64,000 nt of DNA from Rhodococcus sp. 14-2470-1b (GTDB lineage Bacteria > Actinomycetota > Actinomycetes > Mycobacteriales > Mycobacteriaceae): positions 1 to 64,000 of the forward strand of contig NZ_NPFY01000031.1 in NCBI RefSeq assembly GCF_002259415.1. The letters are read 5' to 3'. Below are positions 58,112-64,000 of the stretch, piece after piece. The translations under genes and the position numbers were made by a program. Under the pieces are notes generated by a model that saw only the letters and a list, made by a program, of their open reading frames with translations, was not told where the DNA came from and searched no databases. Within the stretch, counting starts at the first letter, position 1. Each line of letters opens with the position of its first letter.

Positions 58112-58801
58112 ATGAGTACCCTGCACAAGTTCAAGGCGTACTTCGGCATGGTTCCTCTTGCGGACTACGAAGACGACTACCTCGACGAGCCGGAATCACG
58201 GCACTCCGCCCGTGGTCGCGATCCGTACGCGGACGACGACCGGGAGTTCGCCAAGCCGTCGTTCTCCTCGCGCCGTTCGTCCCGTGCCGAGATCGAGGAC
58301 CTGGACGACGACTACGACGACTACGAGGCCCCTCGCTCGGCGCCGACCCTGGCTCCCATCGGCGGTCGCTCGTCGCGGTCGGCCGGGGCTGGCCGGGGTG
58401 TGTCCACTCGCGGCAACCTCGCCGTGGACACCCGCATGGACGCGCAGGAGCGCAGCCTGCGGAGCGACCCGATGACCCGCGCTGAAACTCGCCGTAGCCC
58501 GGTGGTGGACGACGGCAGTGCGCTGTCGAAGATCACCACCCTGCGTCCCCGCGACTACAGCGAGGCCAGGACGATCGGCGAGCGTTTCCGTGACGGAACG
58601 CCGGTCATCATGGATCTCGTCGAGATGAGCAATGCGGACGCCAAGCGTCTCGTCGACTTCGCTGCAGGACTCGCCTTCGCTCTTCGCGGCTCCTTCGACA
58701 AGGTCGCGACGAAGGTATTCCTTCTTTCGCCCGCAGATATCGACGTGTCGCCCCAGGAACGGCGTCGCATCGCCGAGACGGGCTTCTACAGTCAGCAATG
58801 A
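58112..58801 (+). CDS. sepF: Cell division protein SepF
   Basis: Membrane tether and bundler of FtsZ in actinobacteria, which lack FtsA. The 229-residue protein has an N-terminal amphipathic helix ([14 protein letters not shown]), a long acidic, Arg/Ser-rich disordered linker and the C-terminal SepF domain ([17 protein letters not shown], then [30 protein letters not shown]). GGAAGG precedes the ATG. It binds the FtsZ C-terminal peptide seen at 56510. Confidence 0.95.
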   Translation: MSTLHKFKAYFGMVPLADYEDDYLDEPESRHSARGRDPYADDDREFAKPSFSSRRSSRAEIEDLDDDYDDYEAPRSAPTLAPIGGRSSRSAGAGRGVSTRGNLAVDTRMDAQERSLRSDPMTRAETRRSPVVDDGSALSKITTLRPRDYSEARTIGERFRDGTPVIMDLVEMSNADAKRLVDFAAGLAFALRGSFDKVATKVFLLSPADIDVSPQERRRIAETGFYSQQ

Positions 58802-58902
58802 CAAACGACAACACTGGCGCGCTACCTCGGCTCGATCGATCCGAACAGGCCTCTGACCTGCTCGCTTTGATCGAGCCGACCTTTTCGGGCAGAGTATGAC
58901 CT

Positions 58903-59190
58903 GTGGCCTTGTTCGCGGTGATCTACTTCATACTGTTCATTTTCTGGCTTCTTCTCATCGGCCGCATCATCGTCGAATTCATCCGGACGTTCGCCAGGGA
59001 ATGGCGGCCGTCGGGAATCGTCGTTGTATTGCTCGAGGCGATATTCACCGTGACCGATCCACCGGTCAAGCTGTTGAGAAGAGTGATTCCCCCCGTGAAT
59101 CTCGGGGGAGTTCGACTCGACTTGTCGATCATGGTGTTGTTGTTCGGCGTTTTCATCCTGATGTCCGTTGTGCGGAGTCTGGGATCGTGA
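58903..59190 (+). CDS. YggT family membrane protein
   Basis: A 95-residue integral membrane protein with two hydrophobic segments (VIYFILFIFWLLLIGRIIVEFI and LDLSIMVLLFGVFILMSVV) joined by a loop with DPPVKLLRRVIPPVNLGGVRLDLS, the family signature. Start is GTG. Conserved between sepF and divIVA in Gram-positive bacteria; related proteins affect osmotic tolerance and division, exact role unclear. Confidence 0.92.
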   Translation: MALFAVIYFILFIFWLLLIGRIIVEFIRTFAREWRPSGIVVVLLEAIFTVTDPPVKLLRRVIPPVNLGGVRLDLSIMVLLFGVFILMSVVRSLGS

Positions 59191-59300
59191 ACTGACCGAA
59201 CTTTGATGAAAGACATCGGGGACAGGCGCGACCTGCGCAACCGATGTGACAGAATGGACGCCAGTTACAGTTTGATTGTTCCGGCAAGTGCGGAATGGGA

Positions 59301-59307
59301 TATAACT
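59301..59307 (+). promoter_or_regulatory. Candidate -10 of wag31
   Basis: TATAACT lies 45 bases before the wag31 ATG. The best upstream partner is TTCCGG (59279-59284) at 16-base spacing, which is weak. Wag31 is abundant, so a promoter of its own is expected in the 161-base gap. Confidence 0.5.
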
Positions 59308-59351
59308 GAATGCTTGCTCTACCGCCTCAAGACGCGTGAAGGGATCCTTCC

Positions 59352-60200
59352 ATGCCGCTGACTCCAGCTGATGTGCACAATGTCGCTTTCAGCAAGCCGC
59401 CTATCGGTAAGCGCGGTTACAACGAAGACGAGGTGGATGCTTTCCTCGATCTCGTCGAGCAAGAGCTGTCGCGACTGATCGAGGAAAATGCAGACCTGCG
59501 CCAGCGCGTGGGCGAGCTCGATCAAGAACTGTCGGACGCCAAGTCTGCTCGCCAGTCCGGTCCGGCTCAGCCCGCTCCGGTTCAGCAGAAGGCTCCGGAG
59601 CCTCAGCGCCCCGTCGAGCCCCCCAAGCCTGCCCCTGTGGTGGCGCCTGCTCCGGTCGCTGCGGCGGCGCCGACGCAGGGTGGCGACTCCAACATGCAGG
59701 CCGCCAAGATTCTCGGACTTGCGCAGGAGATGGCCGACAGGCTCACCAGTGACGCCAAGACCGAGTCCGAGCAGCTGCTGGGGAACGCCCGCACCAACGC
59801 AGAGCGTCTCGTCACCGACGCACGGACCCGCTCCGAGGCAATGGTCACCGACGCACGTCAGAAGTCGGAATCGCTGTTGTCCGACGCTCAGACGCGGTCC
59901 GAGACTCAGCTTCGTCAGGCCAAGGAGAAGGCCGATGCTCTTCAGGCGGACGCCGAGCGCAAGCACACCGAGATCATGGCGACCATCAACGAGCAGCGTT
60001 CGGTGCTCGAGGGTCGTATCGAGCAGCTCAAGACGTTCGAGCGTGAGTACCGCGTCCGGCTCAAGTCCTACCTGGAATCTCAGCTCGAAGAGCTCGAGAA
60101 CCGTTCCTCGGCCCTGCCGGTGGACAACGGGTCGGACAGCTTCAACCAGAACGAGCAGTCGTCGGGCTACAGCCAGTCGTATGCCAAGGGCAACAACTGA
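59352..60200 (+). CDS. wag31: Polar growth protein Wag31 (DivIVA)
   Basis: DivIVA scaffold that marks cell poles and directs apical wall growth in rod-shaped actinobacteria. The 282-residue protein has the membrane-curvature domain [22 protein letters not shown] with [17 protein letters not shown], a Pro/Ala/Gln-rich linker (about residues 75-115) and a long C-terminal coiled coil of repeated Ala/Thr/Asp/Ser blocks. In mycobacteria it is phosphorylated by PknA/B and interacts with PbpB. ATG start after GAAGGGA. Confidence 0.97.
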   Translation: MPLTPADVHNVAFSKPPIGKRGYNEDEVDAFLDLVEQELSRLIEENADLRQRVGELDQELSDAKSARQSGPAQPAPVQQKAPEPQRPVEPPKPAPVVAPAPVAAAAPTQGGDSNMQAAKILGLAQEMADRLTSDAKTESEQLLGNARTNAERLVTDARTRSEAMVTDARQKSESLLSDAQTRSETQLRQAKEKADALQADAERKHTEIMATINEQRSVLEGRIEQLKTFEREYRVRLKSYLESQLEELENRSSALPVDNGSDSFNQNEQSSGYSQSYAKGNN

Positions 60201-60284
60201 CGCATCCTTGCCCAGTCCGTTCTGCACGGCCGCGGGCGTGACACCCGACCGGCGTGAGCCGGCTCGCGCGAAGCGAGGCGCACA

Positions 60285-60455
60285 GTGCTCGTCTTGACGC
60301 TGTGCGCGGCGGGAGTCGGGTTCGCGCTGCTGGTCATCGCCCTGACGACCGGGTCGGTCGTCTGGGCGTACGGATGTATCGGTGTCTGTATCGTCGGTGC
60401 GATTCTTTTGTTGGCGGGTGCGCTGACCGGCCGAAGGTCGCCACCCGAGAAGTAG
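60285..60455 (+). CDS. 56-residue membrane protein downstream of wag31
   Basis: A short frame below the usual size cut. Start GTG with GAGG 6 bases upstream; two hydrophobic helices (TLCAAGVGFALLVIALTTG and AYGCIGVCIVGAILLLAGAL) end in GRRSPPEK. The position after wag31 matches a small predicted membrane protein in mycobacteria (Rv2144c region). Its last codons and the TAG stop form the first unit of an 18-bp tandem repeat. Function unknown; I am fairly sure it is translated because of the ribosome site and hydrophobic pattern. Confidence 0.7.
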   Translation: MLVLTLCAAGVGFALLVIALTTGSVVWAYGCIGVCIVGAILLLAGALTGRRSPPEK

Positions 60456-60526
60456 GCGCCACTCGAGAAGTAGGCGTCACTCGAGAAGTAGGCGTCACTC
60501 GAGAAGTAGGCGCCACCCGAGAAGGA
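60437..60526. repeat. 18-bp tandem repeat, five copies
   Basis: Units begin at 60437, 60455, 60473, 60491 and 60509, with consensus GGCGYCACTCGAGAAGTA. The first unit codes for the end of the membrane protein and supplies its stop; each following copy repeats an in-frame TAG except the last, which reads AGGA. The outer units have CACCCGAG and the inner three CACTCGAG, so the array looks freshly expanded. Confidence 0.95.
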
Positions 60527-60583
60527 ATTGTGTGGACGTGTCGGTTACCCTCGGGTGTCCGATGTCGTCATCACGAACGTCGA

Positions 60584-60638
60584 GAACAACAACTGTTCCG
60601 AACAACGACTGTCCAGAACAACGAATGTAGAGAACAAC
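60584..60638. repeat. Four phased GAACAAC repeats before the T-box
   Basis: GAACAAC occurs at 60584, 60600, 60616 and 60632, an exact 16-base period; the 9 bases after each copy are partly conserved (AACTGTTCC, GACTGTCCA, GAATGTAGA). The first unit also forms GAACA-N5-TGTTC dyad symmetry. They end at the predicted 5' base of the T-box stem I. Confidence 0.85.
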
Positions 60639-60900
60639 GCGTTGATCCGGTCATCCCCGGGGAGCATTCGGAAGAACGGCCGAATCGACCGTCGAGGTCG
60701 CGTCGGCTCAGTAGAACCGAACGGGTAAGCCCGTCACAGCAGTGCGAGAGGCTTCGCCGGCCTGGAAATTCGGTTTCCGTCGCCGTCGAAGCAAGCGGGG
60801 TGGTACCGCGGTAGTCGACGTCCCACACGTCGATCGTCGTCCCCGTGCCGAGGAAACTACCGCCGTCGCAGAAGCGACGGGGTCGGCACGGCAGGAGCGT
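60636..60900 (+). promoter_or_regulatory. ileS T-box riboswitch, translational type
   Basis: The T-box core AAGCGGGGTGGTACCGCGG (60794-60812) contains the tRNA-acceptor bulge TGGTACC. Upstream are a short stem I with GATC (candidate Ile specifier ATC at 60645-60647), the GGGGAGC...GGAAGAACGG region and the stem IIA/B pseudoknot region CAGTAGAACCGAACGGG with CCCGTCACAGC. Downstream, CCGTGCCG (60843-60850) pairs with CGGCACGG (60884-60891), placing the AGGAG of ileS next to the stem. There is no U-run, so control is of ribosome access, as in actinobacterial ileS leaders. Confidence 0.93.
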
Positions 60901-60905
60901 CCGTC

Positions 60906-63900
60906 ATGAGTACCGAAGATTCGAAGAGCGGCGATGTCGCGAGGACCGACGGTGACAAGTACCCGTTGGTCGACATGGTGGGTTCGAAATCCGCGGGTGT
61001 GTCGTTCCCCGACCTCGAGCGCAGAGTGCTCGATTTCTGGGCCGAGGACGGAACGTTCCGCGCCAGCGTCGACAGACGCGAAGGTGCGGACGAGTTCGTC
61101 TTCTACGACGGCCCGCCGTTCGCCAACGGCCTTCCCCATTACGGTCACCTGCTGACCGGGTACGTCAAAGACCTCGTTCCGCGCTTTCAGACGATGCGCG
61201 GAAAGAAGGTAGAGCGCCGGTTCGGGTGGGACTGCCACGGGTTGCCCGCCGAGCTCGAAGCCGAGAAGCAGTTGGGCATCAAGGACAAATCCGAGATCGA
61301 CGAGATGGGTCTCGCCAAGTTCAACGATTACTGCAGGCAGTCGGTTCTGCGGTACACGGACGAGTGGCGCGACTACGTCACCCGTCAAGCCCGCTGGGTG
61401 GATTTCGACAACGATTACAAGACGCTCGACGTCGACTTCATGGAGTCGGTCATGTGGGCGTTCAAGGAGTTGTACGACAAGGGCCTGATCTATCAGGGTT
61501 ATCGAGTCCTTCCGTATTCCTGGTACGAACAGACCCCGTTGTCCAACCAGGAAACTCGGCTCGACGACGCCTACAAGATGCGTCAGGACCCGGCGGTCAC
61601 CGTCACGATGCCGCTGACGGCACCCGGGTCGCCTCTCGACGGTGCAGGCGCACTGATCTGGACGACGACGCCCTGGACCCTGCCGTCGAACCTGGCGATC
61701 GCCGTGCATCCCGATGTTCGCTATGTGCAGGTCCGCGGAACCGACGGTGAACGCTACGTGTTGGCTGCGGAACGGCTCGCGCACTACGCCCGCGAACTCG
61801 GGGACGAGCCCGAGGTGTTGTCCGAGCACACCGGCGCGGACCTCGTCGGCCTCACCTACACTCCGCCGTTCGATTTCTTTCTGGGACACGCCAATTCGCA
61901 TCGTGTTCTGCAGGCGGACTACGTCACCACCGACTCGGGTACCGGAATCGTGCACCTCGCCCCGGCTTTCGGTGAAGAGGACATGGACGTCGCGACGGCG
62001 AACGGCATCGAGGTCGTTCAGCCGCTCGATCCCGGTGGCAAGTTCACGTCGCTCGTGCCGCCGTACGAGGGCCTGATGGTGTTCGACGCCAACCCGGTCA
62101 TCATCAAGGACTTGAAGGCGTCCGGTCGGTTGCTGCGTCACGAGACCATCGAGCACTCCTACCCGCACAGCTGGCGCAGCGGGCAGCCGCTGATCTACAT
62201 GGCGGTTCCGTCGTGGTTCGTGGCAGTGACGAAGTTCCGTGATCGCATGGTGGAGCTCAACCAGGAGATCACCTGGGTGCCCGAGCACATCAAGGACGGG
62301 CAGTTCGGCAAGTGGCTCGAGGGAGCACGCGACTGGAACATCAGTCGAAACCGATACTGGGGCAGCCCGATCCCGGTGTGGACATCCGATGATCCCGAGT
62401 ACCCACGTATCGACGTGTACGGCAGCCGCGACGAGCTCGAGCGTGATTTCGGCGTGCGTCCGGACGACCTTCATCGTCCGTACATCGACGATCTGACGCG
62501 TCCCAACCCGGACGATCCGTCGGGCAAGTCCACGATGCGGCGGGTTCCCGAGGTGCTCGATTGCTGGTTCGAATCCGGGTCGATGCCGTACGCGCAGGTG
62601 CATTTCCCGTTCGAGAATGCAGAGTGGTTTTCCGGGGCGAGCGGGACGACGGGGGATGTCACAGCGCACAACCCGGGCGATTTCATCGTCGAGTACAACG
62701 GTCAGACCCGTGGCTGGTTCTACACGCTGCACGTGCTCGCGACCGCGTTGTTCGACCGTCCTGCATTCAAGACCGTTGCGGCGCACGGCATCGTGCTGGG
62801 CGACGACGGCCTGAAGATGAGCAAGTCCAAGGGCAACTACCCCGACGTCAAAGAGGTGTTCGATCGGGACGGCAGCGATGCGATGCGCTGGTTCCTGATG
62901 TCGTCGCCGATCCTGCGGGGTGGAAACCTGATCGTCACCGAGCAGGGCATCCGTGAGGGCGTCCGCCAGGCGTTGTTGCCGATCTGGAACGCGTGGAGTT
63001 TCCTGCAGTTGTACGCAGGCAAGCCGGGTACCTGGCGAACGGATTCGCCGAATGTGCTGGACAGGTACGTCCTGGCCAAGCTGGCGGCGACTCGGGACGC
63101 GATCACCGATGCGCTCGAGGTCCACGACATCGCTGGTGCTTGCGACGAGCTGCGGACGTTCTGCGACGCGTTGACCAATTGGTATGTGCGACGGTCGCGT
63201 TCGCGGTTCTGGAGCGAGGACTCAGACGCGATCGACACGTTGCACACGGTGCTCGAGGTCGTGACGCGTCTTGCTGCGCCGCTGTTGCCGTTGGTCAGTG
63301 AAGTGGTGTGGCGCGGCTTGACCGGTGGGCGGTCGGTCCACCTCGCGGACTGGCCGGCGAAGGCCGAGTTGCCTGCCGATCCGGAGTTGGTCGGTTCGAT
63401 GGACGAGGTGCGTTCGGTGTGCGGCGCGGTACTCGGACTGCGGAAGGCCCAGAACCTTCGGGTGCGGTTGCCGCTCCCCGAGGTGACCGTCGCCGCCGAG
63501 GATGCGGAGCGACTGCGTCCGTACGCCGACATCATCGCCGACGAGGTCAACGTCAAGAAGGTCGACCTCACCGACGATGTTGCCGTGCACGGCAAGTTCG
63601 AACTGGTCGTGAACGCGCGTGCGGCGGGTCCACGGATCGGCAAGGACGTCCAGAAGGTCATCAAGGCCGTCAAGGCAGGGGAGTGGAGCGAGGATGCCAC
63701 GGGCGTGGTCAGTGCCGCGGGCATCGAACTGCTTCCGACGGAATACACCCGTAAGTTGGTTGCGGCCGAACCGGATTCCACTGCTGCTTTGCCGGGCAAC
63801 GCCGGTCTGGTCGTGCTCGATTCCAAGGTGACTGCAGAGCTGGAGGCCGAAGGGTGGGCGAAGGACCGTATCCGTGAACTCCAGGAGGCGCGACGTACGT

Positions 63901-64000
63901 TGGGCCTCGACGTGTCCGATCGCATCGACATCGTCATCGAGGTTCCGGCCGAACGCCGCGAATGGCTCGACACGCACCGCTCGTTGATCGCCGGCGAGGT
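60906..64000 (+). CDS. ileS: Isoleucyl-tRNA synthetase (IleS), 3' end cut by the window
   Basis: Class Ia synthetase charging tRNA-Ile. The visible 1031 codons are open to the last base. The HIGH motif is GLPHYGHLL in [20 protein letters not shown], followed by [15 protein letters not shown]; the editing (CP1) domain is in the region around [20 protein letters not shown] is intact in [17 protein letters not shown], followed by RWFLMSS and an anticodon-binding domain. The C-terminal part is nearly complete by comparison with the usual 1040-1060 residues. AGGAG lies 8 bases before the ATG. Translation is governed by the T-box. Confidence 0.97.
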   Translation, partial: MSTEDSKSGDVARTDGDKYPLVDMVGSKSAGVSFPDLERRVLDFWAEDGTFRASVDRREGADEFVFYDGPPFANGLPHYGHLLTGYVKDLVPRFQTMRGKKVERRFGWDCHGLPAELEAEKQLGIKDKSEIDEMGLAKFNDYCRQSVLRYTDEWRDYVTRQARWVDFDNDYKTLDVDFMESVMWAFKELYDKGLIYQGYRVLPYSWYEQTPLSNQETRLDDAYKMRQDPAVTVTMPLTAPGSPLDGAGALIWTTTPWTLPSNLAIAVHPDVRYVQVRGTDGERYVLAAERLAHYARELGDEPEVLSEHTGADLVGLTYTPPFDFFLGHANSHRVLQADYVTTDSGTGIVHLAPAFGEEDMDVATANGIEVVQPLDPGGKFTSLVPPYEGLMVFDANPVIIKDLKASGRLLRHETIEHSYPHSWRSGQPLIYMAVPSWFVAVTKFRDRMVELNQEITWVPEHIKDGQFGKWLEGARDWNISRNRYWGSPIPVWTSDDPEYPRIDVYGSRDELERDFGVRPDDLHRPYIDDLTRPNPDDPSGKSTMRRVPEVLDCWFESGSMPYAQVHFPFENAEWFSGASGTTGDVTAHNPGDFIVEYNGQTRGWFYTLHVLATALFDRPAFKTVAAHGIVLGDDGLKMSKSKGNYPDVKEVFDRDGSDAMRWFLMSSPILRGGNLIVTEQGIREGVRQALLPIWNAWSFLQLYAGKPGTWRTDSPNVLDRYVLAKLAATRDAITDALEVHDIAGACDELRTFCDALTNWYVRRSRSRFWSEDSDAIDTLHTVLEVVTRLAAPLLPLVSEVVWRGLTGGRSVHLADWPAKAELPADPELVGSMDEVRSVCGAVLGLRKAQNLRVRLPLPEVTVAAEDAERLRPYADIIADEVNVKKVDLTDDVAVHGKFELVVNARAAGPRIGKDVQKVIKAVKAGEWSEDATGVVSAAGIELLPTEYTRKLVAAEPDSTAALPGNAGLVVLDSKVTAELEAEGWAKDRIRELQEARRTLGLDVSDRIDIVIEVPAERREWLDTHRSLIAGE

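Noticed and set aside
60437-60526. Coding repeat (Arg-Glu-Val-Gly-x-Thr) in the other plus-strand frame
   Set aside because: The frame has no ribosome site and runs into non-protein-like sequence; the repeat is better explained as a DNA minisatellite.
60708-63125. Minus-strand open frame of 805 codons across ileS
   Set aside because: Its composition is that of an antisense frame and it covers the conserved ileS domains and the T-box; no family motif is seen.

Overview
The window is a stretch of high-GC actinobacterial chromosome. The order of the conserved genes matches the trpD-qcr-ctaE to ileS block of mycobacteria, in the opposite orientation to M. tuberculosis numbering. The CrtO-type carotene ketolase, the PknL kinase with PASTA repeats and the mycobacterial-type lipoglycan mannosyltransferases point to a Nocardiaceae member, most likely Rhodococcus or a close relative. 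This is inferred from gene content and recalled family sequences, not from a database search. I saw no tRNA, rRNA, insertion sequence, prophage or CRISPR.

Layout. 1-8.5 kb: respiratory operon ctaE-qcrC-qcrA-qcrB (minus strand), trpD, a stand-alone AsnC-type sensor domain and a fused DEDDh exonuclease/GIY-YIG nuclease. 8.5-13.6 kb: a small Cys-rich protein, a c-di-AMP (ydaO) riboswitch, two NlpC/P60 wall hydrolases, a putative zinc-peptidase lipoprotein and PimB'. 13.6-23.6 kb: FadD15-like acyl-CoA synthetase, two SRPBCC proteins, an ArsA-like ATPase, a ROK kinase, a PlsC acyltransferase, a GT87 mannosyltransferase, a DEDDh exoribonuclease and class II DAHP synthase. 23.6-39.1 kb: PASTA kinase PknL with its divergent partner, then carotenoid genes (crtE, crtI, crtB, a GT2 glycosyltransferase, cruF, crtO) interleaved one by one with the conserved mptA, metF-like, lppM and GNAT genes; then a HEPN protein behind a perfect LexA box, and a DUF3040 membrane protein. 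39.1-60.5 kb: the complete division and cell-wall cluster mraZ-rsmH-ftsL-pbpB-murE-murF-mraY-murD-ftsW-murG-murC-ftsQ-ftsZ-pgeF-yggS-sepF-yggT-wag31 plus a 56-residue membrane protein. 60.5-64 kb: tandem repeats, a translational T-box leader and ileS, cut by the window end.

How the parts work together. Most of the window builds the mycolate-type envelope: peptidoglycan precursors and divisome, PIM/LM/LAM mannosylation (PimB', GT87, MptA), phospholipid acylation, wall hydrolases and the PknL switch. The carotenoid genes would make a monocyclic 4-keto carotenoid with a hydroxylated, glycosylated psi end (CrtE, CrtB, CrtI, CrtO, CruF, GT2). No lycopene cyclase is present, so that step must be encoded elsewhere.

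Regulatory sites readable from sequence include the ydaO riboswitch, the ileS T-box, a three-box MraZ operator laid over its own core promoter, a LexA/SOS box, several likely leaderless promoters and several intrinsic hairpins. Unexplained elements include 35-bp, 18-bp and 16-bp tandem repeats, a tandem hairpin pair after mraZ, extra inverted MraZ-like boxes, and two genes whose best start codon is CTG.
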